In this document: positions 1 through 10,279 of the stretch, in pieces
Layout of the letters: the number at the start of each line of letters is the position of its first letter
Numbering within the stretch: position 1 is the first letter of the stretch
Source of the DNA: Beroe ovata
Lineage: Eukaryota; Ctenophora; Nuda; Beroida; Beroidae
Reading direction: 5' to 3'
Length of the DNA: 21,049 nt
Assembly: GCA_946803715.1 (NCBI GenBank)
Contig: CAMPET010000298.1
Span: 18,195 to 39,243 of the forward strand
Position numbers and translations under genes: made by a program
The notes under the pieces: model-generated
The model's input: only the letters and a program-made list of their open reading frames with translations
What the model was told of the DNA's origin: nothing
Databases searched by the model: none

Positions 1-375
1 GGGGTGGGGGAATGGGGAGTGATAAGGATGGGGGAATGGGGAGTGAGGGGCAGGAGGGTAAGTGGTAGTGAGGGGTGAAGACTGGAGAGGTAGGGAGGGG
101 CCAGGGGGAGTGAGGAATGAGAAGTCATGGGTGAGGAGGGTATTGGGGAGTGAGGGGTGAGCAGGGGTTAGGGGTGGGGGAGTGGGGGAGTGAGTACCTA
201 ATGAGAATTGATGGAGGGTTTTGGGGAGTGAGGTAGAGGATCAGAGGTTGAGACAGGGAGTTTGGGAAGCATTGAGGTGGATTCGGTAGAACCAATGCCA
301 TCATTTTGAAATTCAATGCCATTGTGATGATGTAGGTATTATACCGTAGTGACGTCCTGACACATTGACACCCAC
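1..375. repeat. G-rich (minus strand C-rich) intronic repeat tract
   Basis: Imperfect repeats of words such as GGGGAGTGAGGGG fill this stretch. Read on the minus strand it is a pyrimidine-rich C tract directly downstream of the donor of the last visible TTLL4 exon, so it is intron of that gene. The words CCTAACCCCTGC and CTCACCCC also occur in the EBF intron repeat at the other end of the window. The plus strand has several runs of four or more G and could form G-quadruplexes (inference). No exon was found here. Confidence 0.6.
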
Positions 376-1674
376 CGGTTTCACGATCCATTTCTGTTTG
401 TGTCCATTCTCGTCCCAATACCGCCTGAAAGTTTTCCATTCTGACGGCAGGCAGAATGTGAGGGGCACAAAATCGAACTCCTGAAAAGTGGGAGAAACTA
501 ATATGAGGACTTAGCAGAACGATCAGGAGTGTGTGCGGTGGGAAACTGTGTGGAGGGAAGGAGGGTAGGAGAGGTTGAGAAAATGAGAAGGGGCAAAGGT
601 GGGAAGGGGTGGGAGTTATATTAGGGAGTTATATTAGGGAAGGTGAGGAATTTGGTAGTGATTTTTGAAGAGTGAGAAGGCTCACGACCGTGAGAAGGAG
701 AGTTATTTGTTATTTGATATCGTGAGCGTGTATTGATGTCAGTTGATATACGCGTTGCTAGGCAACACACACATATGATGCAACATTCAAATGTGACCGC
801 TCAGAATGATGTAAAATCGCAGCATAGTGCCAGCATACCAACTCATTTATAGAGTAGCAAGACGTATTCAGCATCATGCTAGGTATCATCTTTCTATTAC
901 AGCAAGTAAGAGAGGGTGAGGAATTGAGTGAACGTGAGGAATTGAGTGAATGTGAGGAATTGAGTGAATGTGAGGAATTGAGTGAATGTGAGGAATTGAG
1001 AAACATCTCACCTTTTTGGAGTACTTTATCTGGGATTTGTAGAGGTTTTTCCACAATTTATCCTTCCGTCCGATCTCGAATGTACCGGGAAAGTGGTTCA
1101 CTTTCTGATGAGGGTGAATGTTCTTGAATGCAGAGGCCTTCATGTGCTTGCCCCAATATCCGATCCACTCTTTCCGCTCTGTGAGAATGAAGGGTTTAGT
1201 AACTCAGAAATGAAGCTGAAATGAGTGGGCTAGGTTTGCTTTCCCGTGAAGTTATTGTTGAGAAAAACTTTCTCATGATTCAATTCCAGCAGATGTAATC
1301 TCCATGAGATACTATACACGATTGCTTCTTCAATTGACACTGATTATTTGCGGTTACTATTTAAATCGTATTCACTTCACGCCGATTTGATGATCTTGTG
1401 TTTTCAAAAAAGCGGTTTTAAAAAAGGCATTTCCAACACAGACATTTCCAACACTGATATTTCGAACAATTAAAATTACAGACTTGTTGACGCCACGAAT
1501 CCAGCTCTGGCTATGATGTTCTTCACAACATTCGGCGTGATGTTGCTCATCTTCCATTTCAACTGGCGTTGCACCGCACGGGGCAACTTCGATACTGAAA
1601 CAACAACATATAGCAACAATGCGTGTGTGTGTCTCTGTGTGTCTCTGTATGTGTGTGTGAGTGTGTGTGAGTGT

Positions 1675-1706
<32 letters not shown>

Positions 1707-2686
1707 NCTCTCTCTCTGTGTGTGTGTGTGTGTGTGTCTGAGTGGAGTGTATTGTGTGTCTGAGTGTCTGTGTGTGCCTGTGTGTATCAGTGTGTATCTG
1801 TATGTGTCGCACTATGCGTTCATCAGCACAAATGAAAGCTTGTGTTAATAATGTCGAAGTGCGATGATCAAAGTCGGTAAAATAATATTTACAATAGATG
1901 TATGTTAATAACAACTTGAATAATGTGGTTATTAAACTGTGTATCCGTTGGCGCTCTGTATGCAGCTTGCTCAAGATCTAGAAACTTCGGAATTCGCATT
2001 GTCTAGATATTTTAAAGGAGTACATCAAGTCTATTTTTCAGAAAAATTAAGTATTGGGGGAAGCAAGTCAGATTGGAATTCCCGCAGTGTTAAAAAGTAA
2101 GATGGGACAGTTCACTGTAAGTGTACTCACGTTTTTCATGCTCAGATGGGAAGTAAAGAACAGGTGGGCAGTGTTTGAAGAGGGAATGAGTAACCGGGAG
2201 GTGAGTTGAGATGTCAGCATCGGAACCGAGACCACTGTCTGTAGTCGTGACACTCTCACTCACCTCATCCCTGCAAGCAAATCATCGCTAGTGATCACCT
2301 CCAGAGATATGTGTGTGTGGGAATAACAAGTTTCACAGTGCCGCCGCGGTTACGCAGTGTGGTTATCTCGATTCATAATGTAGCAATCTCTGCAGTCTGT
2401 TTTCAGCTAGTGCGGTTATCAATGTAGCAAATTGTAACATTCGTGATATCGTGTTTAAAGTAAATCGTCTTAACAGAGTTGGAACTCGAAAACGTTTGCC
2501 ATCTGAAGACCATTTTTTTCTTACGTGAAGGGCAGTACCCATAAGCTACTCTAGGGGATGGGATACAGTTTAATACTCACTGTTTATTGTCTAGCGAGGT
2601 CCAGGAGATTGAGGAGTTACACCGACTAACTACAGCACTGTCATCACCATCAGCGTCAAGATCGGACAACTCGTCAAACTCGTCAT
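376..2686 (-). CDS. TTLL4: TTLL4-like tubulin polyglutamylase, partial, five exons
   Basis: Minus-strand exons 2581-2686, 2131-2270, 1484-1594, 1012-1178 and 376-480 join in consistent phase. The order of conserved blocks is that of TTLL4: an acidic linker (DEFDELSDLDADGDD), then PPVLYF, then KWKMSNITPNVVKNII, then HQKVNHFPGTFEIGRKDKLW, then FVPLTFCLP and KQKWIVKP. The family adds glutamate chains to tubulin and other proteins through an ATP-grasp-type TTL domain. The final exon stops at the IVKP lysine block, just before the ARGIGI-type nucleotide loop expected in the next exon, which lies beyond the left edge. The 5' exons, including the start codon, were not found. All introns have GT-AG ends; the donor after 1484 is a weak GTCTGT but gives the right frame. 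TTLL5-type relatives are possible, but the NHFPG/IGRKD block favours TTLL4. Confidence 0.85.
905..1000. repeat. 18-bp minisatellite next to a TTLL4 donor
   Basis: About five copies of an 18-bp unit (GAGGAATTGAGTGAATGT on the plus strand) lie just inside the TTLL4 intron, starting about 10 bases past the donor at 1007-1011. The unit length is a multiple of three, so all frames stay open on both strands and spurious ORFs arise. I found no splice-site motif on the coding strand of the unit. Confidence 0.85.
1621..1815. repeat. TG microsatellite with one N
   Basis: A compound (TG)n tract interrupted by TGTGTGTC and TGAGTG variants lies within a TTLL4 intron. A single N at 1707 sits where (GT)n meets a CT-rich part and probably marks an unresolved length. 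The open frames across it are low-complexity artefacts. Confidence 0.9.
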
Positions 2687-2959
2687 CTGAGGGGAGGGGG
2701 AGAGGGTTGAAATGGGGGGGGGAGTGGGTGAACAGAATAGTGGCTAGATAGGATCTTCTCTTGAATTCTACAGCAACAGATCAGACTTATTTCTCAGACT
2801 ACATCTCTCTACCTCTAGCCCCCTCCCCACTCCTCACTGATACATCAGGGGATATGGGGTAGATGTGATCATCTGAGACCAGACTAGAGTAGGTGGAGAT
2901 GGGAGGCAATAAACACGAGGACACATCTCCTCTCTGTCTCTTTCCCCGGGCCCTCTCAC

Positions 2960-3188
2960 CCCTCGGCCCCTCCCCTCCTCTCCTATCATATCCACCCGAC
3001 ACTCTACCACAACTCTCTCTAATTGTCAATCCCTCCCCCTCCCAACTGCCCCACTCTCGCCTAATCCTCCGATCGCGGAATGTTATGGGGGCCCCACATC
3101 CGAAGGGCCCGGGGGCTCCCTGCCTGAGAGTCACTCTGCGGACTGCATAGAGCTCTGGGAGTGTGGTACAGTTGTAGTGACCAGACAT
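2960..3188 (-). other. possible upstream TTLL4 exon (weak)
   Basis: On the minus strand a frame is open from 3188 down to about 2800 and includes a passage reading LYAVRRVTLRQGAPGPFG. An exon ending at a GTGGAT donor would leave a phase-1 G that fits the next known exon at 2686. There is no recognisable domain, the donor is weak, and the plus strand is also open here, so this may be chance in C-rich DNA. Confidence 0.2.
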
Positions 3189-6100
3189 TCATATCTCAGC
3201 CCATGCCTGTCAGTGGGGTATCGGAATTCATTTCACTGACTATAGATGGCATCTCGCAGCTAGCAGATACTATTAGCTAGCAACGATTAGCTAGCAGATA
3301 TCACACTGTACAAATAGATACAACTAGCCAATTCACAGTGAGGTAAGCACACTCTACTTTAGATAAGGGAGAGAGAGAATACCTGGATGGGTGGAGGAAG
3401 GTCTGTGGGGTATGAAATTGGACGGGTACGAGGGATTGGGTCGATAATATCGGAGATGCATCATATCGCATGGAACAGCGACACAGAGCGGCAAATGATA
3501 GTAGATATAATGAGTTCGGAGTTACTGTTCGCTCGTGAGTGCTTGTCGGCCGCTGCTGTTAAAACTCACAGTCACGGTGATACAACTAGCACTAGAGATC
3601 GGATGCCCCACACACACACAGAGGAGAAAGCACAATGCGTGTGTGTAAGTGCACACTGCAGCGGCAGCAAACTCTTTAAAATACGATACTTTTCTCAACT
3701 ACACGGAAAACAGGAGGATCTTGTTATCGCAGAGAAAAGTATGCAAAGATCGTGCATTGACACGAGCGTGGGCATTGTTACACTTGCTGCACGTCACACT
3801 CCTGTCACGTTGTAAGTACTTCGTCAAGTGCTATTCACTGATTGTGTGTGTGTGTGTGTGTGTGTGTGTNATTTCCATGACAAGGTAATGACTTGCTGAT
3901 AATTGTGTCAAATACTATCATGGGCACCGGGTGTCCACATGTGTGGGGCCAGGGTTGGAGGAGGTCGTCTGAGATGTGGCACAGGATATGCATGATATGC
4001 ATGGGAAAATATGAGGAAAGATAAGCTGGGGTTGACAGCAAAGGCTAGGGCGGGGGCGGGGGCCGAAATAGGGAGAACTTTGGGGACATCATTTGTGGAT
4101 AGCCCCCCCCTCCGATGGGTCGATCTTTGGACTTTCCTGCGTTTGATTTGTGATGGGTCAGGGTGTCGTGCCAATAATAACGGTTTATTGGAGGGAGAGT
4201 GTGTTGACTAAGATGATCGTTAAGTGAACAAAAGTAGGAACGTATCGGCATTTCCAACTTGCAGAGGATTTCTCACGGTATAATGGAGTCAATTACCCCA
4301 ATTAGTAACTAATTAGTCGACAATCGACATGTTCATCGTACTTTCGGAACGTATTCGGAATTCAATCCCTCGACCTCATGTTTTTCACAAGTAAGCTTGA
4401 TTTGATGCTTGCTACTCAGATTGCAATTTAAAGCACAGTGCATCGCCGTCCTAGAAAAACCGTGTGTAGCCTATGACAGTATCACAGTAGTTGTAGCAGA
4501 CTTGGCAGTCGCTTGCTCAACTGCTACAGCTTATTCACAGATTATATATCTCTCACTCCCTCAGTTTTGACGTCCCTTGAAAGTCTATATAACAGTCGAA
4601 TAGTTCAGAGATTGATTTACAATAATTTAAATTACATCTCAAACAGAAACAAAAACAGAAAGTGAAAAACAAGTAATGAAAACGCTAATCGTCTGCCAAA
4701 TCAACTGTCATGAACAATGGATATTGGACAATGGACATAGCAGCAGAGACAAAGCTGTGAAGACTTGAAACACTGGAGCGTATCGGATACTTGATGGTAT
4801 CGCATTTGAACATGTTTCAGCATGTATCGATTTACGAAAGAGACACTATGTATACTAGGTACTATACTTAAACGGAATTAACGGACAAATAATTAAAAAT
4901 GGAACAATAGATTCCACCGCTTTGTTAAGGACGGCTAGTAACAGTAGCTACTGCAGTACTGCAACACTGACCACTGTCTCTACTACATGATGGCTGTGAC
5001 TTCATGTTGTGGACTACTGAAGCTTGTTGTGAGATTGTCGTGATTTGGGAAATGACGTAATCGTTGTGTGCGTTTAAGAAAAATTAAATCACTGATACTA
5101 CGGGAGTTCAACAACACCGATTCAACAAGGATTCAATAACACCATGATAAGAAGGGTAACCGGTACAAACAGCTGTTGCTATTTTTAGCAGGCTAACACC
5201 TACTCCTTAGTCATATCATTACATGGGTTTGCTGCCAGATGGGAACAGCAGCAACGCCAGAACAACGGAGCATAGTGAGCGTGTGCGCGCATTGTTGTTG
5301 TTGTTGTTTGTAGCTTGTTATAACACATTGTGATGCTCCCGACGGCTCAATGAAAACAATAACTCTTCTGATGAATAGCGAGCTACATGAATCATACGCA
5401 CTCATATCATAGCAACTCGTTCTGGACTCTGCAGTTAAAGAGTGAAAAGGCAGAATATAGACTTTTTCGTTAAGATAAGTACTTATACAGATGAAATGAA
5501 CATTACTAAACATCGATTTTGAAAAAGGAGGACTGTTTCAAATTTGATTTATAAACAGCCGTTGAGCAATGAGAGGCACAGGTTTGGTTCCAAAGTGCAA
5601 TAGTAAACACGAGCGTCACTAGGTTCGAAAACTGGTGTGTGAGCCACTGGTCACTCGAAGCGTGTGACTGTAACCTATAGTATGAGAGCTAAGACATGTA
5701 TTATATACATAAATAGATTTACATATATCGACCACCACTACTTGAGATCGCGTAATATTCTAGTATAATGACATACATGCAAAGTGTTGTCTCGAATCTA
5801 GTCTGACTCAAGCGGATGCAGGTTTTGCATGCAGCACGAGAATCTACTCCTCTATCATCTCTATTCATCTCTCTATCATGATAGCCACAAGATTGAGTAA
5901 AAGTTATCAGAGCGGATCAGAGTTCACTATCTGTGTATGTGAGTGGTGAGTGTAGTTAAACCTACTTAAAACAATTCACAAATCAGAGTTCCCAACCATA
6001 ACATCCATTCTTAATGAATAACATCGTAGAGCAACATTGTGCAGCGAATTTTTGTTAATAAAAAAGACTCGCCAGGAAGGACAGAAGACTCCACGAGATT

Positions 6101-6480
6101 GGCAAGTAACAATGCACAATATGCACATGTGTTAATAAGCCTCTCATTCATTGAACAACTCAGAGCCACCTCATAATATGTGATACAACTCTGTAATTAC
6201 GGATAGAATATTACTCTCTGCCTCATCATGTTTCTTGTGTGTTGTTTTACTTGTTACACTTGACTGACGTGACATTCCAATTTCCATTCACCACTTTCGC
6301 TTTGCCTCTGTACGAAGTCGAGTGCTGTTTCTTGCAGACTTGCAGAAGAGTGACAGCTGTCACACACCAAAGATCCCACACAGATAATTAGAGGAAAAGT
6401 GTTGTCATGGTTACGACAGCCACCTAAGAACAACATGCACCTATTCACTACTCTCAATAATGATGGTGTGAAATGCTAGT
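3189..6480. other. gene-poor stretch between the TTLL4-like gene and the unknown minus-strand gene
   Basis: I see no supported coding exon here. Visible items are small TAGCTAGCA repeats near 3256-3300, a (GT)n tract ending in an N at 3843-3870, a short TTG-repeat near 5294-5310, and A/T-rich single-copy DNA. TTLL4 5' exons, promoters or UTRs may lie here, but TTLL4 N-termini are poorly conserved and cannot be recognised by eye. Confidence 0.5.
3843..3870. repeat. (GT)n microsatellite ending in N
   Basis: A pure GT dinucleotide run ends in a single N at 3870, consistent with a collapsed or unresolved microsatellite length in the assembly. Confidence 0.9.
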
Positions 6481-7711
6481 GCATTGTGCAAACTTGGTCA
6501 CTCACTGTTATCTTCAAATCTGTAGTCAAACTCTGAACTAAAATCTCCTTGAGTTGAGGCCTCCATGTTTTCGGATCCTGTCTGGGGAAGTGAGAGTTTC
6601 GACCAAATGAATATGGTATTACAATTTACAATGATTGAGATATTACAAATGATTGAGGTGTTATATATTGAGGTTCATATAATATTGTTTTGAATGGAAT
6701 TGTTATTCTAACAATGAATAAACCTCGTCTTCTGAAGAGTCTTCATCCGAAATGTAAACTTTTTCAGTAGCTGTTGAATTAGAATGTTTCCTTAAGATTG
6801 TAATGCAAGAGGCTTGTGCTATAAGAAATTTCAAGAATGCGAAAAGGGTGAAAAATTTAGGATACCTACTTTTCACACTCATTGGTTTGATGGGTTTGGA
6901 ATGACCAGGGCCACTTTGTTGATGATCCTTCGGAGGTTCCTTGTATTCTGAAAAATCTATAGCTGGATGCCGTGTCTTCTTTGTAGGGAAACATGGAGCA
7001 GTTTTGGGTAACTTGGGTGGTACTGCAGCAAGAGATCTGTCAACAATCTGAGAACGTTTCTCAATCTTTGTGCAAGATTCATACTGCTTTATTATCGGCT
7101 TCTCTAGCTTGCACTTGTCCTGACAGAGGTGTGGTGAATATATATGAAATTTTAAAAAAACTATCAAACAGTGAGTGGCTTTTCTACCATAGGCAGTTGC
7201 AGTATTTATCATATTCACTTTCTGTAACTTTTATTAGGTTCCATACTGAATTAATCCGAAAATCTCCCCAAAACAGTGCTCAACTTCTTAGAACAAGATA
7301 GAGCTGTACAATAACAAATGTCCACAAGTTTTAATGGGTGTGGCCGACAGGTGTTTCATGATGAGACAACCTGATGATAGTCTTGTCATAAAATATGTGT
7401 TGGGTCATACTCATTAAAACTGGTCATCATTTTTTATCAAATAAGGTACCTTGGGTACCTTTAATAAATTTATCATCACCTTGGTTTTGCTAAAATTGTC
7501 TTTTGAGGTTTTGCTTGATGATGCCCCACCCCATAGATTAAAACAGACTTTGTCACTTTCTGATGTAGAAGTATCTCCTTTCAGCAATTTCAGAATAGAA
7601 TCTTTGCTTTCCTTCTGTAAGGAGTTCACTTGTGCACTGTCAAGGCATGTTTTGAGCTCAGCCAAGGAACAGAATTTAATTTCAGGCTTCAGGTTTTGTA
7701 AAGGAATTAAT
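6481..7711 (-). CDS. unrecognised multi-exon protein with acidic Ser/Glu segment (partial)
   Basis: Minus-strand exons 7480-7711, 6870-7119 and 6724-6770 join cleanly in phase (acceptors CCTTGTAG, CTCTGTCAG, TTCAACAG; donors GTGATG and GTAGGT). The product is hydrophilic and Lys/Ser-rich, with a stretch reading CSLAELKTCLDSAQVN, then a Pro-rich part (LAAVPPKLPKTAPCFP), then an acidic patch VYISDEDSSEDE that resembles CK2 sites or a SUMO-interacting motif. The 47-base exon either runs on to a stop at 6703 or splices through a poor GTTTAT donor to an exon at about 6505-6577 (reading DPKTWRPQLKEILVQSLTTD) with a good GTGAGT donor. The 5' end is not found. I do not recognise the family. Absence of repeats and good splice sites suggest a real gene rather than chance. 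Confidence 0.55.
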
Positions 7712-7934
7712 CTACAAGGAAAATGATTTTGATTTTTCCAATGGTCCCTCTTCTCCATCCCATACAATCTTCATTATTACCTATTATAAGAGTAAAGATG
7801 TTATATGTTATATGACTAAAGATATATGATTAAAGAATTTCATTACTCCCCAAATACCTATAAGGTAAGTCTAAAGTATTACAGATCTAAATAGTAAATA
7901 GGCACATACAATCAAAATTATGAGAAATCTAAAT

Positions 7935-8087
7935 GTCATGCCTTTGTCGATCGATGATAGCCCCTGTCGAGAATTTCGTTTCGCGTGCGCGGCGCAAACT
8001 TATTCTCAGACAGAGAGAGCGGCTTGCTGACACAAGCTGCTTCGCGGCTTGCATCAGCGGTCTGGCATCGCCCGACAAGTCATGCCT
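7935..8087. mobile_element. MITE copy 1, TTGTCG...CGACAA ends, 9-bp target duplication
   Basis: A 135-bp element at 7944-8078 has imperfect terminal inverted repeats (TTGTCGATCGATG against TTGTCGGGCGATG) and is flanked by a perfect 9-bp direct repeat GTCATGCCT at 7935-7943 and 8079-8087. It has no coding capacity. Its interior (on the minus strand CCGCTGATGCAAGCC, then GCAGCTTGTGTCAGC, then CGCGAAACGAAAT) recurs in opposite orientation at 9155-9272. Target duplications of 8-9 bp fit hAT- or Mutator-type MITEs. Confidence 0.8.
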
Positions 8088-8216
8088 ATAACATGATCCT
8101 AAGAGCTTGACAGTTAACAGCCTAGATAAAGTCAGTAGTCATTGAATAGCTGTAGAAATTTGACAACTTGAACCCAATTCATGCTTGACTACGAAACTAC
8201 ATACCAGGTGACGATT

Positions 8217-8450
8217 TTAAAAAGAAAAAGACTTTCCTACTTTGTAGATGTTCCCATGCTCAGGAGAAGGGCTCCACCCTTTCACTCCATACTCAAGGTG
8301 TGGCCTTATCAAAGCTTTGTAAATTCTGAGCATGACATTCTTTTCTCTCAAAGTATAATTGCTCAAGACCCAACACATCATTTGATTACACTTACTAATG
8401 CAATTACTGATATGGTCATTCCAAAGAAGGGTATAAGGACAAACAAACAA
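8217..8450 (-). mobile_element. decayed non-LTR retrotransposon reverse transcriptase fragment
   Basis: The minus-strand frame of about 77 codons contains WNDHISNCISKCNQM and LRIYKALIRPHLEYGVKGWSP. These match the block found near the C-terminal end of the reverse transcriptase domain in LINE elements (the usual form is W..HI......K....L, then Y..LIRP.LEY....W.P). There is no endonuclease, no catalytic YADD box and no 3' tail in view, so this is a truncated remnant. The exact clade (Jockey, CR1 or RTE-like) cannot be told from this piece. Confidence 0.75.
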
Positions 8451-8585
8451 CCATATTAAAATACAAATGAATTATAATTGCTTGCAAATGTTTTTCGTAT
8501 TTTCGTAACTGATGCTGGCCATAACTGATAACCGTGTTTGGCGTCATATTCACTTGACTGTTGACTCTGCACATGTTGCGTACTC

Positions 8586-8649
8586 TTGTCAGATTTTATC
8601 TGGCCTCTGTTTCTCGCGCGCGAGAAACATGTCTGGTAACATGAACATA
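8586..8649. mobile_element. short palindromic remnant of the TTGTCAGAT element
   Basis: This segment begins TTGTCAGATTTTATCTG, runs into GTTTCTCGCGCGCGAGAAAC and then shows an inverted match to the element end. It is an imperfect palindrome related to the complete copy at 8742-8900. I found no clear target duplication. Confidence 0.45.
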
Positions 8650-8733
8650 TACTTTTACAAGCGCACTCTGCATCCACGGTACGCGCGCGGCGGCGCGCGG
8701 CAGATTGAATTACGCAGCGTGGAAGCATTTGTA

Positions 8734-8908
8734 AGATTTCATTGTCAGATGTTACCTGACCTGTTTCTCGCGCGAGCGCGCCTTCATCGAAGGCCGAAAC
8801 AGGCCTTCGATGAAGGCCTTCGATAAAAGCGCGCGCCTTGAATCGATGAAGGCGCGCGCGCGCCGCGCGCGAGAAACTGAGGTCAGATAAAATCTGACAA
8901 AGATTTCA
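8734..8908. mobile_element. MITE copy with GC-rich hairpin core, 8-bp target duplication AGATTTCA
   Basis: A 159-bp element at 8742-8900 has inverted ends (TTGTCAGATGTTACCTGACC against TTGTCAGATTTTATCTGACC, followed by GTTTCTCGCGCG) and is flanked by perfect AGATTTCA repeats at 8734-8741 and 8901-8908. The core at about 8768-8872 is a long GC-rich palindrome made of GCGCGCCTTCATCGA and its complement, with further GGCCTTCGATGAAGG repeats. It has no coding capacity. The termini share TTGTC with the elements at 7944 and 9155. Confidence 0.75.
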
Positions 8909-9146
8909 CCCTACCCTTGCATTGCTGGAGGGATTTATTCCTGGCGGCTGGCATGCCGGCATGGCAAGGCCAAGGGCAAAATAAAAGTGTTGCGTCGTTG
9001 CGTGATCATGCAATATGCATGCCTTTTCATTAACTCGATAATCTGAAAAATCGCAAAAAACCACGGAGACGCGCAGCGCGCGCGGAGTATTTGGGTCACG
9101 CAGGGCGGGAAAAGTTTATGGTACTTGCAGCTACCATGCCTAGCAA

Positions 9147-9280
9147 TTTTTTCGTTGTTTGGTGCAGTGTTGTTGGACCGCTGATGCAAGCCTTGAAGCA
9201 GCTTGTGTCAGCCATAATTTTGCACCGCGAGCGCGCGAAACGAAATCAACAAGGTTTATCATCAATCGACAATTTTTTCG
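9147..9280. mobile_element. MITE copy 2, inverted relative to 7944-8078
   Basis: A 118-bp element at 9155-9272 carries CCGCTGATGCAAGCC, GAAGCAGCTTGTGTCAGC and GCGCGAAACGAAAT, all shared with the element at 7944-8078 but on the other strand. It ends CAATCGACAA and is flanked by TTTTTTCG at 9147-9154 and 9273-9280, a likely 8-bp target duplication. The left end is divergent. Confidence 0.65.
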
Positions 9281-10279
9281 CACCATATTGTACAGAAAAT
9301 GTGAGATGACTTTTTGCATTTCCACTTGCAATTTGCATTTTGCATTGTTGATAATTGTGCACTAACTTGTGCACTTGGCTTGAGATAGCTTATAAGTTGA
9401 ACACTTTCATGAACTGTTGGGGTTTAGTTTTGAATATGCATGCTGTAAAAATTGAGCCTGTTTCTACCGTATGTGCACATTTGGTCATTGAGACAGTGTC
9501 GTTATTAGCCCATTCATTTTCTTTAATTTATTTATTCACTATTCAGTTCTCCCTCCATAGATTCCTATCTCCAATCCCCCATCCCTCTAAACTGTGAAGT
9601 TCTGTTTGGCCCAGCCTTGCAGTTGTAAGCTGCGACGGGTACGGTGGGCTGAAACCCCTCCAGGGAGAGCCTTTCATCTGTATGGTAACCACTGATGATT
9701 TACAGTTTAGACTCTTCACCTCTTATATAGATCCTCAGATTAGGAAATGGTTATCCAGTATTTTTCTATGTTTACAGTATACCAATACAATTCTATAGAT
9801 AAGACTTTGGATTACTCCCTACCCTCCCTGGTTGGATTTTATGCCTGGGGGAATCTTGATTGATAGGGAAAACCCTACAACATTGCTCACTGTATTTAAG
9901 TTATGCCTAGATAGTTTTGCTAACAATATAACTGATAAAACAAATAGTGGCAAACCAGTCAAAGAGACTTCAGTATTTAAATTGTGCTTGGGTGTAGGAG
10001 ATTGAAACAGGCTATATTACAAGTATGTGTCATATCATAACTTATTTCATTGGTATACTGTGATTGCTTGTTGATGGTTGTTTACATACCCTGCCCTTCT
10101 TTCAACGAAATCCAATTTCAATACTTTGGTGGCCTTATTTGTTGTATATATTATTATTTCACTTAACATTTTAAATCTCTTTATATCAATAAAGTTTTCA
10201 TTCTTGACTAAAGATAGATGAGAAATGCATATTCCCTTAGATGTGTATTGAATAACTATAATTACATCTCAATCCAGTT
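9281..10279. other. non-coding stretch upstream of PPCS with weak open frames
   Basis: No gene is firmly supported. At 9589-9687 a plus frame reads like an exon (FCLAQPCSCKLRRVRWAE) ending at a TATG|GTAACC donor. At 9787-10005 another plus frame is open (WLDFMPGGILIDRENP) to a TGA, and 10188-10193 is AATAAA. These could be the tail of a small gene ending before PPCS, or chance. The 9606-9650 segment can also pair as nested stems (GCCCA with TGGGC, GCAG with CTGC). Confidence 0.25.
10188..10193 (+). promoter_or_regulatory. AATAAA poly(A) signal candidate upstream of PPCS
   Basis: AATAAA is followed by a T-rich stretch. It could end a short plus-strand transcript upstream of PPCS, but no confident upstream gene was identified. 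Confidence 0.25.

Noticed and set aside
1-240. Telomeric repeat
   Set aside because: CCTAACCCC-like words occur, but there is no regular TTAGGG array and the tract lies inside a TTLL4 intron.
3387-3815. 142-codon plus-strand frame
   Set aside because: Low-complexity CA/TG content, no recognisable domain, no splice or promoter support.
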